Source: Thalassotalea psychrophila
GTDB lineage: Bacteria > Pseudomonadota > Gammaproteobacteria > Enterobacterales > Alteromonadaceae
Direction of reading: 5' to 3'
NCBI RefSeq assembly: GCF_031583595.1
Contig: NZ_CP134145.1
Span: 496,001-560,000, forward strand
DNA: 64,000 bases
In this document: positions 25,852-34,999 of the stretch, in pieces
Layout: each line of letters opens with the position of its first letter
Numbering within the stretch: position 1 is the stretch's first letter
Made by a program: the position numbers and the translations under genes
The notes under the pieces: generated by a model
The model's input: only the letters and a program-made list of their open reading frames with translations
Database searches by the model: none
Told to the model about the DNA's origin: nothing

Positions 25852-28362
25852 ATGACAATTAATAATAAAAACAAGAAAAAATTGAGCAAACTAGCCTTAC
25901 TTGCTCTGCCTTTTACCTTAACTGCGCTAAATAGCGCACAAGCCGCAGAGTTTCCGATATTTGGCGAAGATGAATTATATTATAACCATATTTCTTCCAG
26001 TGTTCGGGGTAGTAATTTAATCGTAAACCCCTCGTTTGATATCTTATCTTGCGCTGACTATGAAGCCGCGGTGTTAGCGGCAAGTGTTGAAGAGTGTACC
26101 GACGGACAAACATGGGGCTGGACAAACGCAACTCAACAAGGACAAGGTCAAGATAATGCTAACTATGCCCCTGTGAATGATGCTGGCGAGCAAGTGAATG
26201 TGAGTGGCGGCAAAATCGGTAAAGCAAGTATAAACAAAACTGTCACCCTGAGTCAGGCTGTTACTGTCGTTGAGGCTACAGAAATTTATGTTAAATATTA
26301 CCTCTTGCATAATGATGCTGATGGTGGCACTGAACCTAAATCTTCAGTTTATTTAGTGGTAGATGGTGCCGAAGGGGCAGTAGTAAAACACTTTATCGAA
26401 GAGTTAACCGAGCATAATACCAATAATGACAGTACACCATCTTTTGCTTTTGATGTCAGTGATATTGTTGGCATTGAGTTAGTTGATGGCCTGTATACCG
26501 GTTCAATTAATTTGGAATTTGTTAATACTAACACTAAGAAAACACTCTTTGATAATGTGTTTTTAGGCAGTAATGCTGTACCAGCTGACGAAGATGAGGA
26601 TGGTGTTCTTGATGACAAGGATGCCTTTCCTCGAGATGCAGCAGCCAGTATTGATACAGATGAAGATGGTATGCCAGATGATTGGAATGACGATAAAACC
26701 GCAGAAGATTCAACTTCAGAACCTGCTTTGGTTATAGATCTCGACGATGATAACGATGGTGACAGCGATGTTGATGAATTAGCTGCCGGTGCCGATCCAC
26801 TGAGTGTAGATAGCCACTTAGCCGATATTGATGGCGATGGCTGGTTTAATGCCAATGATAATGAAACTGAGTTTCCAAACACAGATGCTTACCCTAGATT
26901 ATCTTATGTGCATCAGTCAGGCTTAACCAATGTATTAGCCCCTAATGGCATAACTGATTATTCTCCCGATGCTGAAATTGCAATACTGGTAGAAAACAAG
27001 TTGAGTGCAGCGAACAACGAATGGGAATGGTTTACTGCAAAGGACACTACGGCAGTGGTTACTCATGAAGTTGCCAATGGCATCACTGGTCATGACGGCG
27101 AACTAACCAATGCCTATAGATTATCGATAGATGCTGGCACTACCGAAGGTAAAACAATCCAATTCGCTAGCCCGATCCTCACCACAGAAAATATTAATGT
27201 CAATATAGTCCGCGTTGCTGGTTGGATGAAAGTAACCGGCCCAGAAGTTAATGACACTGTCGATGCTGTTACTGTTCAAGTAAGATCAAATAACTCTACT
27301 GATAAAGAGGTAAGTGCTAATACTTGGACCTTTAGTGCTGAATCAGCAGATACGGCAATATACAACAAAGATCTTGCTGACAACAATGGCTGGCATTACT
27401 TTGAAAATCAATATTTGCTTGCTAATGACATTGAAGACATTAGAATTCAATTGAAAATAAAAGCGGATGTTGAAGGCGTTGTCGCGTTATTTGATAATTT
27501 AGAAATTAACTTTATCAATAACGGTGATTTAGACGAAGACGGTATTTTAGATGCTATCGATCGTGATGATGACAATGATGGTATTCTAGATGGACTTGAT
27601 GATATGCCATTAGGAGAGTACGCAGGAAATAGTGATGATGATTTACTATTAAATGGCTATGATGATGACTTTGATGGTGATGGTATTGCCGATGCTTTTG
27701 ACGACACTTTGCCAGCAGTTACCAGTGTAGATGCACCTTATGTTTATGATAATGATGTAGTAAGCATTGAGGTAATTGCATCAGCCCTTAATATTGATGA
27801 CGCAGTTCTTACCTATAGATGGACCCTTAATGGTATTCTTTTACCAGAAGAAACATCATCAACCTTGAATTATAATGTAGTTGATATTTCAGGTGAGGAT
27901 ATTGCCTTTGAATTAACGGCAACTGCAGGTGGTGTATCGAGTAGTCAGTCATGGAGTCTGACAACCAACACTTGGCCGACAGTGGGTATCACCTCTGATA
28001 ATAGCAGCGGCGAAGGGGTAACATTTACCGCAACGCCAAACGATATAGACGGTGATACGGTAAATATCGAATGGTTTGTTGATGGACTAAATGTTCAAGT
28101 AAGTCCGGGGGCTGAAAGTTTCACCTTGTACTATGCCGATTTTAATGACGAAGTATTACCTAGCATTGATGTCTATGCGATAGTAACTGATGTAAATCGC
28201 CCCGTTCATAGTGGAACATCTGATACAGTAACCGTTTTCATTCCGCTTAAAGAACCACTTGATCAACAACCTAATAGTGGTGGCAGTACCCAACTAGGGA
28301 TGTTAGCGATGTTAGTTCTTGGCTTAACCAGAAGGTTTTCAGCGCGAACTAAACTGAAATAG
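25852..28362 (+). CDS. secreted GlyGly-CTERM protein, paralogue of the protein at 3373
   Basis: An 836-residue secreted protein with GGAGA seven bases before the ATG. The signal peptide ends near NSAQAAEFP. The N-terminal domain (about 32-240) aligns with the protein at 3373: YYNHISSSVRGSNLIVNPS and KTLFDNVF occur in the same order. It is followed by Asp-rich calcium repeats (about 243-300), a beta-sandwich domain that looks carbohydrate-binding-like (about 340-560), another Asp-rich block (about 560-620), two Ig-like segments, and a C-terminal SGGSTQLGMLAMLVLG then basic tail fitting GlyGly-CTERM. It directly follows the TonB receptor gene, so the two may work together at the surface. Glycan binding is inferred; no catalytic motif was found. 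Confidence 0.85.
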   Translation: MTINNKNKKKLSKLALLALPFTLTALNSAQAAEFPIFGEDELYYNHISSSVRGSNLIVNPSFDILSCADYEAAVLAASVEECTDGQTWGWTNATQQGQGQDNANYAPVNDAGEQVNVSGGKIGKASINKTVTLSQAVTVVEATEIYVKYYLLHNDADGGTEPKSSVYLVVDGAEGAVVKHFIEELTEHNTNNDSTPSFAFDVSDIVGIELVDGLYTGSINLEFVNTNTKKTLFDNVFLGSNAVPADEDEDGVLDDKDAFPRDAAASIDTDEDGMPDDWNDDKTAEDSTSEPALVIDLDDDNDGDSDVDELAAGADPLSVDSHLADIDGDGWFNANDNETEFPNTDAYPRLSYVHQSGLTNVLAPNGITDYSPDAEIAILVENKLSAANNEWEWFTAKDTTAVVTHEVANGITGHDGELTNAYRLSIDAGTTEGKTIQFASPILTTENINVNIVRVAGWMKVTGPEVNDTVDAVTVQVRSNNSTDKEVSANTWTFSAESADTAIYNKDLADNNGWHYFENQYLLANDIEDIRIQLKIKADVEGVVALFDNLEINFINNGDLDEDGILDAIDRDDDNDGILDGLDDMPLGEYAGNSDDDLLLNGYDDDFDGDGIADAFDDTLPAVTSVDAPYVYDNDVVSIEVIASALNIDDAVLTYRWTLNGILLPEETSSTLNYNVVDISGEDIAFELTATAGGVSSSQSWSLTTNTWPTVGITSDNSSGEGVTFTATPNDIDGDTVNIEWFVDGLNVQVSPGAESFTLYYADFNDEVLPSIDVYAIVTDVNRPVHSGTSDTVTVFIPLKEPLDQQPNSGGSTQLGMLAMLVLGLTRRFSARTKLK

Positions 28363-28402
28363 AAATATAGGTTTCACCATATAAAGGTGATATCTAGTTC
28401 TT

Positions 28403-28441
28403 AAAAGAGCCACATGTTTTAAATACAGTGGCTCTTTTTTT
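28403..28441 (+). terminator. rho-independent terminator
   Basis: An 11-bp stem, AAAAGAGCCAC paired with GTGGCTCTTTT, with a 14-base loop and continuing T tract. It lies 41 bases after the GlyGly-CTERM stop. Confidence 0.9.
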
Positions 28442-28449
28442 ATGTTCAC

Positions 28450-28760
28450 GACTGCATGACCGCTCCTAGGCATCCATGCCTTCATGCCTTCATGCCTTCA
28501 TGCCTTCATGGCATTAGTGCATCCATTCACGTCGATGCAGGAGGTAGAGCACTGTCGGGAACAAGTGCCGTGAATAACGCAGGAGCAGTTATCGAGGACG
28601 CCCTAGCCGAGGATGAACGGTTATGACCGTTCTTAGGCATCCTGCCTTCACGGCATTAGTGCCTCCATGCACGACATTTTAGTTCCAGACAAATCATAAG
28701 TACCTACGTCCATGTAGGCAATATCGCGGTGCCATAAAGTCACATAGATGTGACTTATTA
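28450..28760. repeat. intergenic REP-like repeat cluster with 8-bp tandem array
   Basis: This stretch has no gene. It holds four copies of CATGCCTT (28475-28506), several AGTGCNTCCATGCACG-like units, and small hairpins such as CCTACGTCCATGTAGG and AAGTCACATAGATGTGACTT near 28701-28760. A 19-base word at 28578-28596 recurs inverted at 60954-60972 with one mismatch, so it belongs to a dispersed family. It is GC-richer than its surroundings. Confidence 0.75.
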
Positions 28761-28868
28761 GGAGCACATTATTCTGAGCATATTGTCAGAAAGGAGAATG
28801 ATAAAGGCAACCAACCATAACAATACCAAGCAGCGGTAATATAATTAGTATAAATGTAGATTTAACTA

Positions 28869-30302
28869 CTACTTAGCTGACATTTCTGAAGGTTCAACTT
28901 GAGCTAAACGTCTTATTTTTATTGTGCGAAAATGCACAAGATCGCCATGATCTTGTAACAAAATAGGACCTTTTTCCCATTCGCCAAAATTTGGCTTTTT
29001 AGCATATTTACTCTTAGCAACTAACTCGCGAAACTTTTGGCTATGACGGTCAAACTCAAGGGTTTGCAAACCATTTAACCAATGCTGAACTTTACCTTTG
29101 CGAACAACAATACGCGCACGATTCCACTTACCGATACCGTTAAAACGCTTTGTAGCTCCGTTACCCTCGGTTAAGTTAGCGGCAGTGATCAGGTCGTAAA
29201 GAGAACCAAGAGTACGGTTACCAGCTGTGCCTCTTTTAGCATCTTTATGATTTTTATCGTCTAAAATTTGAAACTCTAATCCTACTGCTGAGCCTTTGCC
29301 TTTAAGTGAGCTTGGGTCAACAAAATACTTGATACCAGAATTTGCACCTTTGGTAATATTGAAATCAATTTCTAATTCAAAGTCACTAAACTCTTCTAAG
29401 GTAACAATATCACCGCCATACTTGCCAGCCCCTGCGCCACCTGAAGGTAACACGCTGAACACGCCATCTTTAATCTGCCAACCCTTGTCAGGGAAATCAT
29501 TGAGCTTTGCACCACGCCAGCCTTTAGTTGTTTTACCATCCCAAAGTAATTTCCAGCCTTCGGCCTTTTGGCTCGGTGATAACTGATTCGGGATATAATT
29601 TATCTCTGCGATACGATTACTCATTGACCAAAGTTCATTAGCCAAATCATCTGTTTTGACACGAAGATTACGCCAGCGAACTTGCTTGCCTACTTTTGAT
29701 TGGTTTCGTCCAATGGAGTGCACTTGTAGTGCAATGAAGCCTTTAGCCGTTTCGTCGTCAACCAGATTTGCCGTGGCAATGCCGTTAACATAAGTTCGCA
29801 AACGTGTGCCAACGGCTTCGATACGAAACTTATTCCATTGCTCTGGCAGATAAGCTTGTCGCCCTTGTTCGTTACTACCCAGGGTGTATAACCATTTTCT
29901 GCGCGCCTCATCGTAAATCCCACCGGTCCAGGCACGAGCACTGGTATCCATTTCCATTTGGTAACCATGAACACGTCCGTTCATGTAGGTCTGATTGCTT
30001 AAACTTCTAAATTGCACACCAGAATTAAGTGTATTGTCTACTTTAGCTTCAAATTCCAAAATGAAATCGCCATAGTTGATATGAGTGGCAAGGAAGCTGT
30101 TTTTAGGCGTTAACACCGAAGTTCCAACAATGACGCCATCCTCAACTTGGAAAGTAGCCTTGCCGCCAATTTGATGCCAGCCATCAAGGTTTTTGCCGTT
30201 AAATATATCCTGCCAGCCTGCTTCAGGGCTTGACTCGACAGCAAAACAGGCAGAAATACCGCCGATAATATAAAAAGCAGTAACCACAATGAATTTTTTC
30301 AT
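28869..30302 (-). CDS. secreted protein with two DUF1080 (3-keto-disaccharide hydrolase-like) domains
   Basis: A 477-residue exported protein. The frame can be read from a TTG at 30317, but the ATG at 30302 begins a normal signal sequence (MKKFIVVTAF). ISAC within the signal could be a lipobox, so lipoprotein status is possible. Two homologous concanavalin-like DUF1080 domains follow. The first (about 25-215) begins GWQDIFNGKNLDGWH and the second (about 245-465) begins GWKLLWDGKTTKGWRG. Both have the family's NSGVQFRS/NSGIKYF strand. DUF1080 members include 3-keto-glycoside hydrolases and lyases acting on C3-oxidised sugars. The gene is convergent with the GlyGly-CTERM gene and stands alone on the minus strand. 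Its natural substrate is unknown. Confidence 0.85.
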   Translation of the reverse strand: MKKFIVVTAFYIIGGISACFAVESSPEAGWQDIFNGKNLDGWHQIGGKATFQVEDGVIVGTSVLTPKNSFLATHINYGDFILEFEAKVDNTLNSGVQFRSLSNQTYMNGRVHGYQMEMDTSARAWTGGIYDEARRKWLYTLGSNEQGRQAYLPEQWNKFRIEAVGTRLRTYVNGIATANLVDDETAKGFIALQVHSIGRNQSKVGKQVRWRNLRVKTDDLANELWSMSNRIAEINYIPNQLSPSQKAEGWKLLWDGKTTKGWRGAKLNDFPDKGWQIKDGVFSVLPSGGAGAGKYGGDIVTLEEFSDFELEIDFNITKGANSGIKYFVDPSSLKGKGSAVGLEFQILDDKNHKDAKRGTAGNRTLGSLYDLITAANLTEGNGATKRFNGIGKWNRARIVVRKGKVQHWLNGLQTLEFDRHSQKFRELVAKSKYAKKPNFGEWEKGPILLQDHGDLVHFRTIKIRRLAQVEPSEMSAK

Positions 30303-30900
30303 TATTCTAATTTCCAATTTATTTGCCAGTAACGAGTGTATGTTTATATTTATTAAAGCATTTTAGGGTTTTTGTTTCAAGAACAGCTGAAAAATTCACG
30401 TCAATGATAGGAAATAACCCCGTAAACTATTATAAAGGTTATGAAAAATCGCCGTTATCTTGCTTAGCTATATACAATTACTTTGATAAGTATAAAAGAA
30501 TTCCATCTATTGAATTAAACTAGGCCAATTTAATTGTTCAATAGAAATATATAACCAGAGTTAACGTAGTCGATGTATATTGGACTTTGCATCTTGGTCT
30601 GCTTGTGTTCCCATGTTTTAGAGGGATTTAAGCTTGGCGGTTAGAGAGTCATAAGGTATTTAACTGCCTGCCTATTACAGTTAAAAAACATTTTCCGTGG
30701 ATGGTTTTCCTTGCGGTAAATTCAGTTGTTTTACTGTACTTTGGTGGTATTTTAAATATAATGGAACAGTACCTGAGGTTTAAATAAATAATAAAAAGAG
30801 AAACTCCGTATGTTAAGAGTTTTCCTGCAACTGATAAAATTTACCGAAGTGAAAAGTTGTTAATGCAAAAACATTAATCTGTTCTATAAAGGAAAAGTAA
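30303..30900. other. intergenic region between divergent genes, no gene seen
   Basis: About 600 AT-rich bases between the divergent DUF1080 gene and the beta-helix lipoprotein. A 23-codon frame from ATG near 30571 has no supporting ribosome-binding site. The region must carry promoters for both flanking genes, but no clear operator was found. AAAGGAAAAG just before 30901 is the ribosome-binding site of the next gene. Confidence 0.5.
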
Positions 30901-33093
30901 ATGAAGCACTTTAAAATAATAATCCTCTTAATAACGAGTAGCTTGGTTTTATCCGCTTGTGGATTTTCTGGAAATAGCGCTGAAAACGCTGATATGTCAA
31001 GCCGAGCTATTAAAGCAATAACTTACTATGTCTCGCCCATGGGGAATAACACCAACCTTGGAACTTCACCTGAAAAGCCATTTAAAGCGGTGCAGCATGC
31101 GGTCAACCAAATGTCGTCCGGTGATACCTTGATCGTTTTAGACGGTTTATATACCGGTACCTTAACCCTTAAGTCGGGTATTACGGTTCGTGCACAAAGC
31201 CCAAGAAAAGCTATTTTTAGTGGTGTAGAGCAATTAAATGTTACTTTTGAGCACCATGCTTCAGGCGTGTATAAAGCCAAAATTGAACAAAAAGTCAGTC
31301 AACTTTTCTTTGATAACCAGCCAATGAGTTGGGCGCAGTGGCCAAATACCCAATGGTCAGAAAACTGGATTGAAGATAAAAAGTGGGCGAGTGCAACCGA
31401 TGGCACCGGACCTGGAGTGCTGACCTCTGAGGAATTTGAAAGTATTAAAAGCTTAAACTTAACTGGTAGCTATGCGTTTATTCGTTACGGTAAAGGCAAT
31501 AGTAACTATAGCCGTCGTATTGAATCGTTCGATGGTAAGGTTTTACATTGGAATGATGATAACTTTTACAATAAAAAATACACGGGTGAAGACGGTCGAC
31601 GTGGCTCAGTACAAGCGTTAAAAACAATGTCGAAAGACCACATCTGGCACCCGAATAAATCTAAGTTTTTTCTAGCAGGTAGTTTAGACTTGCTCGATGC
31701 TCCCGGTGAGTGGGTCGTTGACGGCGATCTCTTGTATCTCTATCCACTCGACGGCAAAGATCCAAACAAGGCAAAGTTACTGAGTAAAACCCAAGACTAT
31801 TGCATTAACCAAAGCAATACATTAATGGATGTGACTATTTCTGGTATTGATTTTTTTGCCTGTTCATTAAAGCTCGACAATGAAGATAATACTAATATCG
31901 CATTACGTAATACTCACTTTAGCTATATTGGTGGTGAGTTACTATTTCCTGACCGAGTGAGTTCCGCGCGTTTAAATAAACCGATTGAACTTGTTGGCAA
32001 AGATATTTTAATAGAAAAAAGCTTATTTGCAGGTGCACAAAATACCGCACTTACAATAGCTGGCGAAAACCTTACTGTACGTAATTCTGTATTTATGGAG
32101 AATAATCGTCATGCGAACTTTGAAAGTAGATCAGTGATTGTTTTGCCTACAGGCAGGTACGACATAATTAATAACACTTTTTTCAATAACCATTCTGATG
32201 CTATTTCGATAAAATCAAAAGTAAAAGGCACTCCATCAGTTAGTCCGCAAGTCTCTTATAACAATATCTTTAATAGTGGTAAATACAACAGTGATGTTTC
32301 AGGTATTTACATGCCTTTGGGATCGCAAGCTTTTGCTGATGTGCACCATAACTGGATTCATAATATTAATGGCAATGCCTTTCGCCTAGATCTTGCTGGC
32401 AGTCAACTCAATTTGCATCACAATGTGTTTTGGGCCTCTAAACGCGGTATTAATGTTGAAGGGTATGGCGAATTTAACATTTATAATAATACTGATGTAC
32501 TTAATCATACTGCAAGCCTTCTCACTCGAAATGTGTTGAATCATGGCCGACAAACCAAAGCTAGCCTAGATAAAACCTTTCCCCCCATTGATGATTGGAA
32601 TGTTATTAATAACCTGAGCGAAGGGCTTGACGACAGAGTAGGACCGCGAGAAAAGGCGTTATACAGGGCTCAGTTCAAAAAAGGCAAAGTCTATGCGGAA
32701 AGAACGAAGAATAGTAATATGGCAATTGTCGATAGAGGTTCAATTCAAGGTAACTTGACTGGCAAACGTCGAGAGTTATTTATTAATAGCGAGTTATCTG
32801 CTTTAGACTTAATGCCAATTGATTCCCGCGTTCAAGGTGGTGTCGTTCAAACTGATGAATTAGTTGCACAAGGTGTTACCTCTCTCGGCAGCTACCGCGG
32901 CGCTTATGATTATAAAGAGGCAGGCTGGACTGCCGGAAGCGATTGGATGCCTTACGGTTTAGATGTCATTAAAACAGTGGCAGCGTCAGAGCAGTTTGCT
33001 AAAAAATATAACATGGTTTCCATTGTGCCGGAAATAAATACAGTGGCTCTGGAGCAAGGGGAATTGAGTAAAAGTGTAACACCAAATAATTAA
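30901..33093 (+). CDS. lipoprotein with right-handed parallel beta-helix, candidate polysaccharide-degrading enzyme
   Basis: A 730-residue lipoprotein (LVLSACGFS, Cys20). An N-terminal DUF1565-like segment (YYVSPMGNNTNLGTSPEKPF then AVNQMSSGDTLIVLDG) leads into many short Asn-rich turns of a parallel beta-helix between about 330 and 530 (for example NTFFNNHSDAISI and NLHHNVFW). This fold is used by PL6-type lyases and by GH120/GH141-type hydrolases. The second beta-helix gene at 36512 shares the general layout but not close identity. It is probably attached to the outer membrane facing the periplasm or surface. An enzyme of this locus is likely; family and catalytic residues cannot be fixed from sequence alone. 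Confidence 0.75.
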   Translation: MKHFKIIILLITSSLVLSACGFSGNSAENADMSSRAIKAITYYVSPMGNNTNLGTSPEKPFKAVQHAVNQMSSGDTLIVLDGLYTGTLTLKSGITVRAQSPRKAIFSGVEQLNVTFEHHASGVYKAKIEQKVSQLFFDNQPMSWAQWPNTQWSENWIEDKKWASATDGTGPGVLTSEEFESIKSLNLTGSYAFIRYGKGNSNYSRRIESFDGKVLHWNDDNFYNKKYTGEDGRRGSVQALKTMSKDHIWHPNKSKFFLAGSLDLLDAPGEWVVDGDLLYLYPLDGKDPNKAKLLSKTQDYCINQSNTLMDVTISGIDFFACSLKLDNEDNTNIALRNTHFSYIGGELLFPDRVSSARLNKPIELVGKDILIEKSLFAGAQNTALTIAGENLTVRNSVFMENNRHANFESRSVIVLPTGRYDIINNTFFNNHSDAISIKSKVKGTPSVSPQVSYNNIFNSGKYNSDVSGIYMPLGSQAFADVHHNWIHNINGNAFRLDLAGSQLNLHHNVFWASKRGINVEGYGEFNIYNNTDVLNHTASLLTRNVLNHGRQTKASLDKTFPPIDDWNVINNLSEGLDDRVGPREKALYRAQFKKGKVYAERTKNSNMAIVDRGSIQGNLTGKRRELFINSELSALDLMPIDSRVQGGVVQTDELVAQGVTSLGSYRGAYDYKEAGWTAGSDWMPYGLDVIKTVAASEQFAKKYNMVSIVPEINTVALEQGELSKSVTPNN

Positions 33094-33127
33094 TAACTAT
33101 TGCATTGAACCATCCATTGGATGTGAA

Positions 33128-33150
33128 CAGCAGAGCTAATTGCTCTGCTG
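33128..33150. terminator. hairpin between convergent genes, likely terminator
   Basis: A perfect 9-bp stem CAGCAGAGC/GCTCTGCTG with loop TAATT, in the 63-bp gap between two convergent genes. The plus-strand side is followed by AATTTATTA, so the T tract is weak. Confidence 0.6.
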
Positions 33151-33156
33151 AATTTA

Positions 33157-34692
33157 TTAATCAATATCGGTGATAGTTACAGATGTTCGAGTCCAATTGG
33201 CTAAATCTTTTTTCCAACCACTCACATCCCAACCATAGTCATTCCCTAATGCTATTGCTTGGCGTATATTCTTAACGGCTAAGTCGAGTCGTCTATCTGT
33301 AGGGGAATCCTTATGGGCTACCGCACGTAAATAAAGATAATCAGGTTGTAATTCTTCACCTTCTATTTGAGCTAATAACTTCATTGCTTGTTCAAAATTA
33401 TGCAGTTCTTTATTTTCTGCTAATAACCTTAACTCGGCTGCTTTCTTAATTGCAGCAATATGGTTTTGTTGAGCGGACTTTTCAAGCCATAATAGTGCTT
33501 TATTTTCATCTTTTTCTATCCAAGGGCTGCTCAGTAATAACTGGCCTAATCTATATTCGGCTTGCATTAAACCTCTACTTGCAGCTTTGCTCAGCCAATA
33601 AGTAGCTTGTCGAATATCTGTTTGTTCACGATAGAGTTTTAAACCTAATTCGTATTGTGCATTTACTTGACCACCTTTAGCCGCAAGAGTTAACAGCTTG
33701 TTGATTTGCTCGTCTTCAGCTTCTAACCATGGAAAATACATGTAAAGCAGCGCTAATTTATATTGATGGCCCGCTTGATCACTGTTTTTTAATCTACGTA
33801 CTTGTAATCTAGCCATTTGATAAATGTAAGGAAATTCTTGGCGAACCCTTTTGCGATCGTATGTTGAAATGCCTTGGTAAGCTCGGTGAATAAAGTGACT
33901 AGGCTGTTGATTAAATTCGGGTGATGGCATTGGGTTGGTATGCAAATTATACATCGCGAATCTTTCATCGCCAATGGCTCTTTTGACTTCACCATGGCGA
34001 AGTGAACCGTCTTGAGCGATATCAAAGTCAGCGACTAAAGAAGAGATACTTGCTTCTTGTAATTTATTGCCAAGACTTGCAATAGCGGGATCATCACCGA
34101 AGTCATCATCACCGAATTCATCATCACCGAAATCATCGTTGTAGCCTAATTCAGCATCTGTATCGGTGGAAATATCACTAAAGGAATATGTAATATCACT
34201 TAATGATGATTGCGGGTAAATTAACTGCTGCTCACCATAACGAATGACTTCATTGACGTGATCGGTGATCAGTTTTGGGAAATGTTTTTCTTTAATTGAA
34301 GCTAAGCCAAAGCGTTGTTGAAACTGGCTAATGCTACTAAGTACCAGCGCTTTATCCTTGGCAGAAATATCGTTTAATAACTGATCGTATATTTGTTGTG
34401 CATTTTTGTGCTTATGTTCAGCAGCTAAAGAAAACCAGATAATGGCTTTAAAGTTATTTATTGATTGTCCTAAGCCTTTTAAATGAATAACGCCCAATTG
34501 ATATTGTGCTTCTGCATCACCTATCTTTGCAGCTTCCATATATATATCAAACGCGGCTTGATACTTTTTATGATAAAGCAGTCCATCAGCCTGTAATGAA
34601 GTCGCGGCATTAGCAGGTAAGCAATACATTACGCCTGCTAAGCTGATTATTGTTGATAAGACAACATTTCTAATTGATATTATTTTTTTCAT
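33157..34692 (-). CDS. exported Sel1-like repeat protein
   Basis: A 511-residue protein with a signal peptide ending near LPANAATS. Sel1-like tetratricopeptide repeats are visible at the N terminus (AQYQLGVIHLKGLGQSIN, about 62-80) and in the second half (AQYELGLKLY, AEYRLGQLLLS, about 345-420). Between them is an acidic low-complexity stretch with repeated DDFGDDEFGDD units (about 178-200, DNA near 34095-34140), probably a flexible linker and a site of length variation. Sel1 proteins are scaffolds for protein interaction. The gene is divergent from the sulfatase at 35000 and has no known enzymatic role. The link to polysaccharide use is only by position. Confidence 0.8.
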   Translation of the reverse strand: MKKIISIRNVVLSTIISLAGVMYCLPANAATSLQADGLLYHKKYQAAFDIYMEAAKIGDAEAQYQLGVIHLKGLGQSINNFKAIIWFSLAAEHKHKNAQQIYDQLLNDISAKDKALVLSSISQFQQRFGLASIKEKHFPKLITDHVNEVIRYGEQQLIYPQSSLSDITYSFSDISTDTDAELGYNDDFGDDEFGDDDFGDDPAIASLGNKLQEASISSLVADFDIAQDGSLRHGEVKRAIGDERFAMYNLHTNPMPSPEFNQQPSHFIHRAYQGISTYDRKRVRQEFPYIYQMARLQVRRLKNSDQAGHQYKLALLYMYFPWLEAEDEQINKLLTLAAKGGQVNAQYELGLKLYREQTDIRQATYWLSKAASRGLMQAEYRLGQLLLSSPWIEKDENKALLWLEKSAQQNHIAAIKKAAELRLLAENKELHNFEQAMKLLAQIEGEELQPDYLYLRAVAHKDSPTDRRLDLAVKNIRQAIALGNDYGWDVSGWKKDLANWTRTSVTITDID

Positions 34693-34999
34693 AAGCTTCT
34701 TTAAAAATTATTTCACACCATAAGTAAATAAATAGGCTAATCATATTGGCTGTTTATATATAGTAAGCTATAAGGTTGGTCTTTAAAAGAGCCCCGTAAT
34801 ACTAAAGGTATTATTCAAGATTTATTTACTGATTTGTTTTTACATTCTCTTTGTTTATGTGGTGTTAAGGTTGGTTTGTTGTGATTGTAAAGTTGAGTAA
34901 AGATAGTCTTATAAAAACCTGTTGGTTGTTATGTTATATTTAGAAATACATCGGTAGTGGTAGTGTGTTATGGTCAAAATAATAAGTTAGGAAAATAAC
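34693..34999. promoter_or_regulatory. divergent promoter region, no gene
   Basis: About 305 AT-rich bases between the divergent Sel1-repeat and sulfatase genes. TTAGGAAAATAAC immediately before 35000 is the sulfatase ribosome-binding site. No convincing operator palindrome was seen. Confidence 0.45.
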
